Assembly: GCA_035533595.1 (NCBI GenBank)
Contig: DATLTN010000024.1
Location: forward strand, 65,661 to 129,660
Source: Acidimicrobiales bacterium
Lineage (GTDB): Bacteria; Actinomycetota; Acidimicrobiia; Acidimicrobiales; Bog-793
Direction of reading: 5' to 3'
DNA length: 64,000 nucleotides
In this document: positions 1-10,460 of the stretch, one piece after another
How positions within the stretch are numbered: the stretch's first letter is position 1
Layout: the number at the start of each line of letters is the position of its first letter
Made by a program: the position numbers and the translations under genes
The notes under the pieces: model-generated
The model's input: only the letters and a program-made list of their open reading frames with translations
Told to the model about the DNA's origin: nothing
The model's database searches: none

Positions 1-1
1 C

Positions 2-748
2 ACCACCAGCTACGAGCCGGTCGGGGGCGACTTCCACCTCACCGGGGCGAAGACCTTCGTCTCCGGCGCCGACCTCGCCGACGCCTTCCTCGTCGCGGCG
101 CGCGCCGCCGAGGACGCGGCGCGGGTCTCGTTCTTCCTCGTCCCCGCGGGGGCGGGCACCAAGGTCGAGCAGAGCTGGGACGCGCTCGGCATGCGCGCCA
201 CGGGGAGCAACGACCTCCACCTCGACGTCACCGTCGGCCGCGAGGCGCTCGTCGGCGGTGTCGAGGGGCTCGGGCTGCTCATCGCCCGTCTCATGCCGCA
301 GTGGCTCGTGGCCAGCTATGCCGCGGTCTACGTCGGGGTCGCCCGCGCCTGTCTCGACGCCTGCGTGGCGCACGTCAACGAGCGGGGGCTCTCCCGGCTG
401 CCGGCGATCCGGGCGCGCCTCGGGCGCGCCGACGCCGCGGTCGCCGCCGCCGGCCTCGTCGTCGAGGAGGCGGCCCGCCACGTCGACGAGGCACCCGGTG
501 CGCGCGAGACGAACCGCGCCGTCTACCGGGCGAAGCTGCTCGCCGGCGACACCGCCAACGAGGTCGCCTCGTCGATGCTCGAGGCGGCGGGGGCCTCGGC
601 GACGCGCCGCGGCCACCCCCTCGAGCGCCTCTACCGCGACGCCCGCTGCGGCGCGCTGCAGCCGGCGACCTCCGACGTCTGCGCCGACTGGCTCGGCCTC
701 GTCGCCCTCGGGCTCGACCCAGACGACGCGGAGACGCCGCGGTGGTGA
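2..748 (+). CDS. acyl-CoA dehydrogenase, C-terminal part (5' end outside window)
   Basis: The reading frame is open from the window edge, so the start is missing; about 248 residues are visible. The segment begins in the middle beta domain (TGAKTFVSGA, then FFLVPAG and MRATGSNDL), typical of flavin-dependent acyl-CoA dehydrogenases, and continues into the helical C-terminal domain (residues YAAVYVGVARACLDA, then an Arg-rich helix and LERLYRDARCGALQPATSD). The RDARCG..QPATSD segment matches the end of the C-terminal bundle near the flavin and catalytic base. The expected reaction is alpha,beta-dehydrogenation of an acyl-CoA in the cytoplasm. It overlaps the type III polyketide synthase start, so the two are translationally coupled; a role in supplying or tailoring acyl chains for that synthase is inference. 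Confidence 0.85.
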   Translation, partial: TTSYEPVGGDFHLTGAKTFVSGADLADAFLVAARAAEDAARVSFFLVPAGAGTKVEQSWDALGMRATGSNDLHLDVTVGREALVGGVEGLGLLIARLMPQWLVASYAAVYVGVARACLDACVAHVNERGLSRLPAIRARLGRADAAVAAAGLVVEEAARHVDEAPGARETNRAVYRAKLLAGDTANEVASSMLEAAGASATRRGHPLERLYRDARCGALQPATSDVCADWLGLVALGLDPDDAETPRW

Positions 749-1797
749 GCGACGCCCCCCTCCTCACCTCGTCGGGCTTCGCCTTCCCGCCGGCGGTGCG
801 CCAGGACGACCTCTGGGAGGGCTTCTTCTCAGAGCGCTTCGGCGCGAGCCGCCGCGCCCGTCACGCCTTCTCCGCATCGGGGATCGAGTACCGCCACGCC
901 GTCGCCAACCCCCTCCTCGAGGACCTCTCCTCCTGGTCGACGGGCGCCCGCATGACCCGCTACGCGGCCGAGGCGATGCCGCTCGGCAAGGAGGCGCTCG
1001 CCCGCGCCTTCGAGGGCTCGGGGACCGACGCCACCGAGATCGGCCTCCTCGTCGTCGCCTCCTGCACCGGCTACACGACGCCGGGGGTGGACGCGCTGCT
1101 GGCGCGCGACCTCGGGATGGCACCCGAGCTGAAGCGCCTCTTCGTCGGACACGTCGGCTGCCACGCCGCCCTCCCGGCCCTCGACGCGGCGCGCGCCTAC
1201 GTCCGGACCGAGGAGCGCGCCGCCGCCGTGCTCTGCCTCGAGCTCCCGAGCCTGCACCTGCAGGACGTCACCGCCGCGCCCGAGCAGGCGGTCGTGCACG
1301 CCCTGTTCTCCGACGCCGCCGCGGCGCTCGTCCTCGAGCCGGCGCGCGCCGGCCGCCGCGGCCTCGCCGTCCTCGACGTTGTGGCGATGAGCGACACCGC
1401 GACCGCCAGCTATATGGGCTGGGAGATCGGTGACCAGGGCTTCACGATGGCGCTCTCCCCGCAGGTCCCCGACGTCCTCGCCAGCCATATCGCCCCCCTC
1501 GTCGAGCGCCTCCTCGCCCGCAACGCGCTCGCCCTCGGCGACGTCAGCGGTTGGGCGATCCACCCGGGCGGCCCGCGCATCGTCGACATCGCCGGTGAGC
1601 GGCTCGGCCTCGGCCGAGAGGCGCTCGCACCCTCGCGGACGGTGCTCCGCGAGCACGGCAACTGCTCGTCGCCGACCGTGCTCGTCGTCCTCGACGAGCT
1701 CGTCAGATCCACCGCGCCCGCCGCCGGGAGCAACCTCGTGCTGCTCGCCTTCGGGCCGGGCCTCACCCTCTACGGGGCGCTCCTGCAGGTGCACTGA
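742..1797 (+). CDS. type III polyketide synthase (chalcone synthase-like)
   Basis: A 351-residue protein, the normal length for the family. The thiolase-fold catalytic triad is complete: Cys140 in GHVGCHAALPAL, His274 in WAIHPGGPRIVD and Asn307 in EHGNCSSPTV. Such enzymes load an acyl-CoA on the cysteine, extend it with malonyl-CoA and cyclise the product to a pyrone, resorcinol or phloroglucinol without a carrier protein. The product cannot be told from sequence alone. Two adjacent GTG codons (742 and 745) can serve as start; both overlap the stop of the upstream acyl-CoA dehydrogenase, so the pair is probably one operon. The gene ends convergent with priA, 34 bp away. No methyltransferase or oxidoreductase follows; any further cluster genes would lie before the window. 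Confidence 0.9.
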   Translation: MVSDAPLLTSSGFAFPPAVRQDDLWEGFFSERFGASRRARHAFSASGIEYRHAVANPLLEDLSSWSTGARMTRYAAEAMPLGKEALARAFEGSGTDATEIGLLVVASCTGYTTPGVDALLARDLGMAPELKRLFVGHVGCHAALPALDAARAYVRTEERAAAVLCLELPSLHLQDVTAAPEQAVVHALFSDAAAALVLEPARAGRRGLAVLDVVAMSDTATASYMGWEIGDQGFTMALSPQVPDVLASHIAPLVERLLARNALALGDVSGWAIHPGGPRIVDIAGERLGLGREALAPSRTVLREHGNCSSPTVLVVLDELVRSTAPAAGSNLVLLAFGPGLTLYGALLQVH

Positions 1798-1831
1798 GCG
1801 GGGCGCCAAGGCGGAGCGGCGCGGCCGCTCG

Positions 1832-3658
1832 CTACACCGAGATCGGGTCGACCTCGACGCGCAGCCCGGCCTCGAGGGGGACGACGGCGCGCAGCGCGTC
1901 GGCGAGGTGCGCGGGGTCCGGGCCGCGCACGAGCAGCGTCGCCGGCTCGCGCTCGGAGACCTCGAGGCCCGCCGCGACGAGCTCGGCCGCGAGGGCCGGC
2001 GCCCGCTCGCCGGAGAGCAGAGCCAGGGCGCCGAAAGGGGGGAGGGCGAGCTGGCGGCGGCGGGCGAGCTCGGCCTCGGCGAGGGCCCCCGGCGTGCCGT
2101 TCACCGCGGCGGCGAGCACCTCGTCCTCGGGGAGACGGGTCTGCACGACGACTCTCCGCCCCGGCGCCCCCGTCGCGCTCCTCGGGCCGACGAGCCGCCC
2201 GGCGAGGACGAGGAGCGCCATCGCCTGCTCGGCGGCGCGGTAGCGCGCCGCAAGCAGCTCCTGGTCGAAGTCGAGGAAGACGACGAGGGCGGCGCGGCGC
2301 ACGCGGTGCAGCACCGCCTCGGTGCCGACCAGCACCGGGGCCTCGGGGAGGGGGGACCTCGGCCCGGAGACCTCGCCGACGGGAAGGCGCACGAGCGCCG
2401 CGAGCTCCTCGGCGGCGCGCGCCGCGCCGACGCGCAGCAGCCGCATGCGGCGGGCGCCGCACTCGGCGCAGACGACGGGGCGGCTCGCGCCGCAGCGCGG
2501 GCAGGAGAGCTCGGCGGCGGTGCCGGGGTCGGGCAGGCGGCGCTGCGCGAGCGCGGCGCCGCAGTGCTCGCACCTGGCGAGCTCGCCGCAGGTGGCACAG
2601 GAGAGCAGCCGCGCCCGGCCGGTGCGGTTCAGCACCGCGACGACGGGGCGCCCGGGGTCGGTCTCGAGCGCGCGGCGGACGGTTCCCGAGAGCGCTCCTG
2701 AGAACAGTCCGGCGCGCGGGTCGTCGCCGCGGCGGTCGACGACCTCGACGCGCGGCCACTCGGCCCGCTCCTCGTGCGGCGGGAGGGTGAGCGGCGGCGA
2801 GCCGGAGAGGAGGGTGGCCGTCGGCGCCGGCGTGACGAGCAGGCAGGGGACCTCTGCGCGCCGCGCCCGCTCCACGGCGAGCACCGTCGCGTCCCAGGTC
2901 GGGGCGCGCTCCTCGCGGTAGGCCTCGGCGTGGGCGTCGAGGACGACGATCGCCGCGAGGCGCGGCGCGGGGGCGAAGACCGCGGCGCGGCTGCCGAGCA
3001 CGACGCGCCCGCCGCCGGCCGCGAGGGCGAAGTCCTCGGGGTGCGCGGCGACCCGGTGGCCGGCGCGCTCGAGGTGCCCGCGCAGCACCGCGACGTCGGC
3101 GAGCGACGGGCAGAGCACGAGGACCTCCGGGCCGACGCGCGCGATCACCTCCTCGACCACGGCGAGGCGCGAGCCCGAGGGCGGGAGGCGGAGCACCGCG
3201 CTCGGGCGCTCGAGGGCGCTCTCGACGAGCTCGCGCAGCGCGTCGCCGATCGGCCCGCGCCGGAGCGCCGCGGCGGGGGGCGGCGGGGGCGCCGCGGCGG
3301 CGACCTGGCGGAGTGGGCTGCCGGCGAGGAGGAAGGGGCGGAGGCGGCCCGCGTAGCGCCAGGCGCCGTAACGGGCGAGGCCGACGAGCTCGGGCGCCGG
3401 GCCGATCGAGAGCACGCGCTCGAGCGGGCGCAGCCCCTCGGTCGGGCGGCGGCCGAGGGCCTCGACCACCCAGCCCCGCACGCGGCGGCCGCCGAGCGGG
3501 ACGCGCACCAGGGTGCCGGCGGCGGGGGTCGGCCCCGGGACGGTGTAGTCGAAGGTGCGGTCGATGCCGCTCACGTCGGGCAGCACCGAGACGGCGGGGC
3601 CCTCGTCGGGGCCGCCGGTTGCGGACGCGTCGGGCGAGGGGGCGGTGGGGCCGCTCAT
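1832..3658 (-). CDS. priA: PriA-like primosomal protein N', helicase motifs lost
   Basis: A 608-residue protein with the PriA plan: N-terminal 3'-DNA-binding domain (about residues 20-110), a helicase-like core, and a zinc-binding module with paired cysteines between Cys354 and Cys400 (CATC..CEHC ... CPRC ... CAEC). The Walker A motif is absent (PPSGSRLAV where GxGKT is expected) and the DEAH box is replaced by VLDAHAEAYREER. It should therefore bind forked DNA and load the replisome after restart rather than unwind DNA. Actinobacterial PriA proteins are known to be degenerate in this way, so this is a lineage trait, not decay. The start ATG overlaps the coaBC stop by 4 bp, so it is the last gene of the mihF-gmk-rpoZ-coaBC-priA run. 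Confidence 0.9.
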   Translation of the reverse strand: MSGPTAPSPDASATGGPDEGPAVSVLPDVSGIDRTFDYTVPGPTPAAGTLVRVPLGGRRVRGWVVEALGRRPTEGLRPLERVLSIGPAPELVGLARYGAWRYAGRLRPFLLAGSPLRQVAAAAPPPPPAAALRRGPIGDALRELVESALERPSAVLRLPPSGSRLAVVEEVIARVGPEVLVLCPSLADVAVLRGHLERAGHRVAAHPEDFALAAGGGRVVLGSRAAVFAPAPRLAAIVVLDAHAEAYREERAPTWDATVLAVERARRAEVPCLLVTPAPTATLLSGSPPLTLPPHEERAEWPRVEVVDRRGDDPRAGLFSGALSGTVRRALETDPGRPVVAVLNRTGRARLLSCATCGELARCEHCGAALAQRRLPDPGTAAELSCPRCGASRPVVCAECGARRMRLLRVGAARAAEELAALVRLPVGEVSGPRSPLPEAPVLVGTEAVLHRVRRAALVVFLDFDQELLAARYRAAEQAMALLVLAGRLVGPRSATGAPGRRVVVQTRLPEDEVLAAAVNGTPGALAEAELARRRQLALPPFGALALLSGERAPALAAELVAAGLEVSEREPATLLVRGPDPAHLADALRAVVPLEAGLRVEVDPISV

Positions 3659-4881
3659 CCCCGCCCGGCGAGGCGGGTGCGGCGCTCGAGCGCGGCGGCA
3701 AGCACCGCCTCGGCGACCGCGAGCTTGGGCGCGAGGGGGACGGCGCGGGCGCCCTCCGCGGAGAGGATCGTGACCTCGTTGTCGTCGGCCGCGAAGCCGG
3801 CGTCGCGACGCGAGACGTCGTTCACCACCAGCAGGTCGACGCCCTTCGCGGCGAGCTTGCGGGCGCCGTTGCCGAGCGGGTCGTCGGTCTCCGCGGCGAA
3901 GCCGACGACGACCTGGCCGACGGGCCGCCGCTCGACGAGCTCGGAGAGGACGTCGGGAGTCGGCTCGAGGACGAGCTCGGGGAGGCCGTCGGCGCGCTTC
4001 AGCTTCGTCTCCGCCGGCGCCTTCGGGCGGAAGTCGGCGACGGCGGCCGCCATCACGACGATGTCCGCGTCGGCCGCGGCGGCGAGCATCGCGGCGCGCA
4101 GCTCCTCCGCGCTCTCGACGGCGACGACCTCCACCCCGGGCGGGGCGGCCCGCTCGACGGTGGTGACGAGCACGACGGCCGCGCCCCCGCGGCGCGCCGC
4201 CTCGGCGAGGGCGTAGCCCTGCTTGCCCGAGGAGCGGTTGGAGAGGTAGCGCACGGGGTCGATCGCCTCGCGGGTCCCGCCGGCGCTGACGACGACCTTC
4301 AGGCCGTGGAACGGGCCGCCGCCGAGCGCCGCCGCGGCGGAGGCGAGGATGACCTCGGGCGGCGCGAGGCGTCCCTCGCCGACGTCACCGCCGGCGAGGC
4401 GGCCCTGCTCCGGCTCGACCACCGACACCCCCCGCCGGCGCAGCGTCGCGAGGTTCTCCTGGACGGCAGGGTGGCGCCACATCTCGGTGTGCATCGCCGG
4501 CGCGACGACGACCGGGGCCGTCGTCGCGAGCAGCGTCGCGCCGAGCAGGTCCGAGGAGATCCCCGCCGCGTAGGCGCCGATCAGGCGGGCCGTCGCCGGC
4601 GCGACGAGGACGAGGTCGGCCGACTGGCCGAGGCGGGTGTGCGGGATCGGCTCCGCACCGCCGAGGAGCGCGGTGCTCGCCGGCTCGGAGGCGAGGGCGT
4701 CGAAGGTCGCCGTACCGATGAAGCGCGTCGCGGCCTTAGTGAGCACCGGGGCGACGTGCGCGCCAGCATCGACGAGGCGGCGGCAGAGCTCGACTGCCTT
4801 GTAGGCGGCGATGCCGCCGGTGACGCCGAGGACGACGAAGCGCCCCCGGAAACAGGCGAGGTCGTCGTCGGTCGCGCCCAC
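3655..4881 (-). CDS. coaBC: bifunctional phosphopantothenoylcysteine decarboxylase / phosphopantothenate-cysteine ligase
   Basis: 408 residues, cytoplasmic, two steps of coenzyme A synthesis from pantothenate. The N-terminal CoaC flavoprotein domain (about 1-190) shows GVTGGIAAYK, the active-site histidine in IPHTRLGQSADL and PAMHTEMW, the actinobacterial version of the PxMNxxMW motif. The C-terminal CoaB domain (about 195-400) shows VVVSAGGTREAIDPVRYLSN and SSGKQGYALAEAA. The substrate flap reads AGGDVGEGR; Escherichia coli has a catalytic cysteine (ACGD) at the second position, here glycine. It follows rpoZ by 20 bp and overlaps priA by 4 bp, as in most actinobacteria. The identity is certain; the consequence of the flap change is not. 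Confidence 0.96.
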   Translation of the reverse strand: MGATDDDLACFRGRFVVLGVTGGIAAYKAVELCRRLVDAGAHVAPVLTKAATRFIGTATFDALASEPASTALLGGAEPIPHTRLGQSADLVLVAPATARLIGAYAAGISSDLLGATLLATTAPVVVAPAMHTEMWRHPAVQENLATLRRRGVSVVEPEQGRLAGGDVGEGRLAPPEVILASAAAALGGGPFHGLKVVVSAGGTREAIDPVRYLSNRSSGKQGYALAEAARRGGAAVVLVTTVERAAPPGVEVVAVESAEELRAAMLAAAADADIVVMAAAVADFRPKAPAETKLKRADGLPELVLEPTPDVLSELVERRPVGQVVVGFAAETDDPLGNGARKLAAKGVDLLVVNDVSRRDAGFAADDNEVTILSAEGARAVPLAPKLAVAEAVLAAALERRTRLAGRG

Positions 4882-4901
4882 GGTCGACCCCGCGCCGTCT
4901 G

Positions 4902-5225
4902 CTACTCGGTCTCGCCCGCGTCCTCTGCGAGGGCGGCGAGCGCGGCGGCGTCCTCTTCGGAGAGCTCCTCGGCCTCGGGGACCGGGTCGCCGGCGCGCAC
5001 CTTGCTCGCCGCGATCTCCTCGAAGGCGATCGAGAGCGGCTTGCGGGCGACCGAGGTGACCTGCGGCGGGACGATCGCGCCGAGGCCCTCGCCGAGCTGG
5101 TTGAAGTAGGAGTTGATCTGCCGGGCGCGCTTGGAGGACAGGGTGACGAGGGTGAACTTCGAGTCGACCTTGTCGAGGAGGTCCTCGATCGGCGGGTCGA
5201 TCATCGTGCTGCGGGGCTCGGCCAT
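4902..5225 (-). CDS. rpoZ: RNA polymerase omega subunit
   Basis: 107 residues. The N-terminal part (MIDPPIEDLLDKVDSKFTLV..SSKRARQIN) carries the conserved omega core that clamps the C-terminal end of the beta-prime subunit and assists RNA polymerase assembly. The C-terminal third is acidic (PEAEELSEEDAAALAALAED) and probably flexible. It sits between gmk and coaBC, the usual position. A 75-bp gap separates it from the gmk stop, enough for its own promoter, but I see no clear box. Confidence 0.95.
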   Translation of the reverse strand: MAEPRSTMIDPPIEDLLDKVDSKFTLVTLSSKRARQINSYFNQLGEGLGAIVPPQVTSVARKPLSIAFEEIAASKVRAGDPVPEAEELSEEDAAALAALAEDAGETE

Positions 5226-5300
5226 CAGGCTCCTTCGTCGGTCTGCATCCTCACGCGTCGGCTGGCGGCCGCGCCGGGCGTTTCACCTGCCCGGGTGGGG

Positions 5301-5846
5301 TCAGGGCGCGAAGCACCTGCGTGAAGCAGCAATTATAGCCTCGATCTCGGCGACGGCCCGCCCGAGGTCGTCGTTCACCACGACCGCGTCGGCGATCGGC
5401 GAGGCGGCGGCGATCTCCTCGTCACCGAGCACGAGACGCTTTTGCACGTGCGCCTCGTCGTCGCCGCGCTCGCGCAGCCGCGCCTCCTGCTCGGCCCGCG
5501 AGGGGGCGACGAGCAGGATGCAGACGACCTGTTCGCAGCGCTCGAGGACCTGCTTGGCCCCCTGCACCTCGATCTCGAGGACGACGTCGCGCCCGGGAGG
5601 GGGATCGGGGAGGGGGGTCCCGTAGTACTCGTCAAGGACCGTCGCCCACTCGAGGAAGCCGCCGGCCGCGACGCGTGCCCGGAAGGCCGCCTTGTCGACA
5701 TAGGTGTAGGCGTCCGGACTCTCCCCCGGGCGGGGTGCCCGGGTCGTCCAGGAGCGCGACAACCACAAGCGCGGGTCACGCTCGATGAGTTGCCTGATGA
5801 CCGTGCCCTTGCCGACCCCACCGGGGCCGCAGACGACAAGGTTCAG
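5301..5846 (-). CDS. gmk: guanylate kinase, probable CTG start
   Basis: 181 residues; phosphorylates GMP to GDP with ATP. The P-loop reads CGPGGVGKGT, followed by SRSWTTRAPRPGE and the GMP-binding stretch DAYTYVDKAAFRARVAAGGFLEWA; a lid region and an Arg-rich segment complete the fold. The sequence begins LNLVVCGPGG and no ATG, GTG or TTG codon lies in this frame close upstream. The CTG at 5846 overlaps the mihF stop as CTGA, the same geometry as the ATGA/GTGA couplings seen throughout the window, so I chose it. An upstream start inside mihF would add an unrelated Arg/Pro-rich tail. Confidence 0.88.
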   Translation of the reverse strand: MNLVVCGPGGVGKGTVIRQLIERDPRLWLSRSWTTRAPRPGESPDAYTYVDKAAFRARVAAGGFLEWATVLDEYYGTPLPDPPPGRDVVLEIEVQGAKQVLERCEQVVCILLVAPSRAEQEARLRERGDDEAHVQKRLVLGDEEIAAASPIADAVVVNDDLGRAVAEIEAIIAASRRCFAP

Positions 5847-6163
5847 GGCCGCTCGATGGCCTCGAGCAGGGAGTCGCGCTGCTTCGCGCCGAGTCCCTGC
5901 AGGCGGCGGGTCTCCGAGATGCCGACCTGCTCCATGAGGCGACGGGCCTTCACTTTGCCCGTACCGGGGAGCGACTCGAGCACCGCCAGGACCTTCATCT
6001 TCCCGACGATCTCGTCCTTGTCGGCTTTGCCGAGGAGATCCTTCAGCGTGGTGCGCCCCGTCTTCAGGTGATCCTTCAGCTCGGCGCGCGCTTTTCTCGC
6101 CTGAGCAGCCTTCGCCAGCGCGGCGGTCCGCTGCTCCGGTGTGAGGGTAGGAGGTTGAGGCAT
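5843..6163 (-). CDS. mihF: actinobacterial integration host factor (mIHF)
   Basis: 106 residues, a small basic nucleoid protein of the type first described in mycobacteria. The N-terminal helix (LTPEQRTAALAKAAQARKARAELK) is followed by a helix-two-turn-helix DNA-binding part (LPGTGKVKARRLMEQVGISETRRLQGLG). It bends DNA and supports integration and chromosome organisation. A longer frame to 6262 exists, but family members begin at MPQPPTLTPEQ and a -10-like box (6172-6177) lies just ahead of this ATG. It overlaps gmk by 4 bp. It is essential in mycobacteria; this statement is family knowledge. Confidence 0.93.
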   Translation of the reverse strand: MPQPPTLTPEQRTAALAKAAQARKARAELKDHLKTGRTTLKDLLGKADKDEIVGKMKVLAVLESLPGTGKVKARRLMEQVGISETRRLQGLGAKQRDSLLEAIERP

Positions 6164-6171
6164 GGACCGGT

Positions 6172-6177
6172 ACCATA
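6172..6177 (-). promoter_or_regulatory. -10 box of mihF
   Basis: On the minus strand the box reads TATGGT, eight bases before the mihF ATG, fitting a leaderless or nearly leaderless transcript. No clear Shine-Dalgarno sequence lies between box and ATG, which supports that reading. Confidence 0.45.
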
Positions 6178-6243
6178 GCGCCTCGGTGCCTCCCGCACCA
6201 CGATTGAGCAGGGAGGGGCGTTGAGCGCCACGGAGGCGGACCG

Positions 6244-8355
<2,112 letters not shown>

Positions 8356-8376
8356 GGGCCGGCGCGCAACCAATAG

Positions 8377-8391
8377 GGCGGGCGCCCCGCC
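8377..8391. terminator. hairpin between convergent genes
   Basis: GGCGGG and CCCGCC form a six-pair stem with a three-base loop in the 47-bp gap between the convergent ATPase and permease genes. An outer GCCGGC pair (8359-8364 and 8389-8394) may extend or compete with it. There is no T-run, so it is a candidate bidirectional terminator only. Confidence 0.4.
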
Positions 8392-8402
8392 GGCGGCGCG
8401 GC

Positions 8403-9356
8403 TCAGCGACGCTGCAGGCGGACCTCGAGGGCGTCGCGGAGGGCGTCGCCGACGAAGTTGAAGGCGATCACCACGAGGACGAAGGCGATCGCCGTCGGGT
8501 AGATCTCCCACCAGTAGCCGAGGGTCGCGAAGCTCACCGCGTTGGAGAGCATCGAGCCCCAGTCGGTCTGCGGCGCGGGGACGCCGAGGCCGAGGAAGCC
8601 GAGCGCGCCGAGGAGGAGGATCGCGTCGGCGACCTGGAAGGTGGCGTTCACGACGATCGTGCCGATCGCGTTCGGGATGATGTGGCGCAGCACGATGCGC
8701 CGGCCGTTGCCGCCCATCACCCGCACCGCCTGCACGTACTCACGGGTGCGGAGCACGAGGGTCTCGCCGCGCACGAGGCGCGCCGGTTGCAGCCAGGAGG
8801 TCATCCCGATCACGAGGATGAGCAGCTCCACCGAGGGCGTGAAGATCACCGCCAGCACGATCAAGAGGAAGATCAGCGGGATCGAGAGCAGGACGTCGAC
8901 GATGCGCATCATCAGCGAGTCGACCCAGCCGCCGAAGTAGCCGGAGATCGCGCCCCAAAGGACGCCGACGACGACCGCGATCGCGGCTGCCGCGAAGCCG
9001 ACGATGAGCGAGGTCTGCCCGCCGAACATGATGCGGCCGAGGATGTCGAAGCCCGCCGAGTCGGTGCCGAGCGGGTTGGTCGCCGACGGTGGCGAGTTCT
9101 GCGTCGAGTTCAGCAGGATTTCCTGGGAGTTGGTCTGGTTGGTGTGGTAGAAGACCGGCCCGAGGAAGCAGAAGAGCACCATCGAGACGATGATCACCGC
9201 GCCGATGACGGCGAGCTTGTTCTCGATGAAGACGCGGGCGATCTGGCGGGTGAGACCGCCGCTCGAGCGCCCCTCGCCCCCCTCGGGGAGGGCGTCGGGG
9301 CCTTCCTCGCCGACGGGCGCGAGCGGCGTCTCGCCGAGGCCGCCGGGAAGGCTCAT
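8403..9356 (-). CDS. dipeptide/oligopeptide ABC transporter permease (DppC/OppC type)
   Basis: 317 residues, inner-membrane permease of the BPD transport family. A cytoplasmic N-terminal tail of about 40 residues is followed by the first membrane helix (AVIGAVIIVSMVLFCFLGPVF), a periplasmic loop ending in NPLGTDSAGFDILGRIMFG (the OppC N-terminal signature), and a five-helix core. The EAA-type coupling loop is QAVRVMGGNGRRIVLRHIIPNA, which contacts the ATPase. It follows the other permease by 18 bp with a strong GGGAGGGG ribosome site. It forms the pore with the upstream-encoded permease. Confidence 0.93.
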   Translation of the reverse strand: MSLPGGLGETPLAPVGEEGPDALPEGGEGRSSGGLTRQIARVFIENKLAVIGAVIIVSMVLFCFLGPVFYHTNQTNSQEILLNSTQNSPPSATNPLGTDSAGFDILGRIMFGGQTSLIVGFAAAAIAVVVGVLWGAISGYFGGWVDSLMMRIVDVLLSIPLIFLLIVLAVIFTPSVELLILVIGMTSWLQPARLVRGETLVLRTREYVQAVRVMGGNGRRIVLRHIIPNAIGTIVVNATFQVADAILLLGALGFLGLGVPAPQTDWGSMLSNAVSFATLGYWWEIYPTAIAFVLVVIAFNFVGDALRDALEVRLQRR

Positions 9357-9374
9357 CGCCCCCCCTCCCCGTCA

Positions 9375-10373
<999 letters not shown>

Positions 10374-10381
10374 AACGCCGG

Positions 10382-10420
10382 GTCCCCCACCCCCGGCGCG
10401 GGGCGTCGGGGGTGGGGGAC
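10382..10420 (-). promoter_or_regulatory. strong intercistronic hairpin between binding protein and permeases
   Basis: A perfect 14-pair inverted repeat (GTCCCCCACCCCCG and its complement) with an 11-base loop lies in the 87-bp gap after the binding-protein stop and just before the permease start. Such stems either stabilise the 3' end of the upstream message or attenuate read-through, giving more binding protein than permease. There is no T-run after the stem. Structure is seen directly; the role is inferred. Confidence 0.6.
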
Positions 10421-10460
10421 GAGCGGCGTGGGCGCCGGAGCGCCCTCGGTCAGCTGCTGA

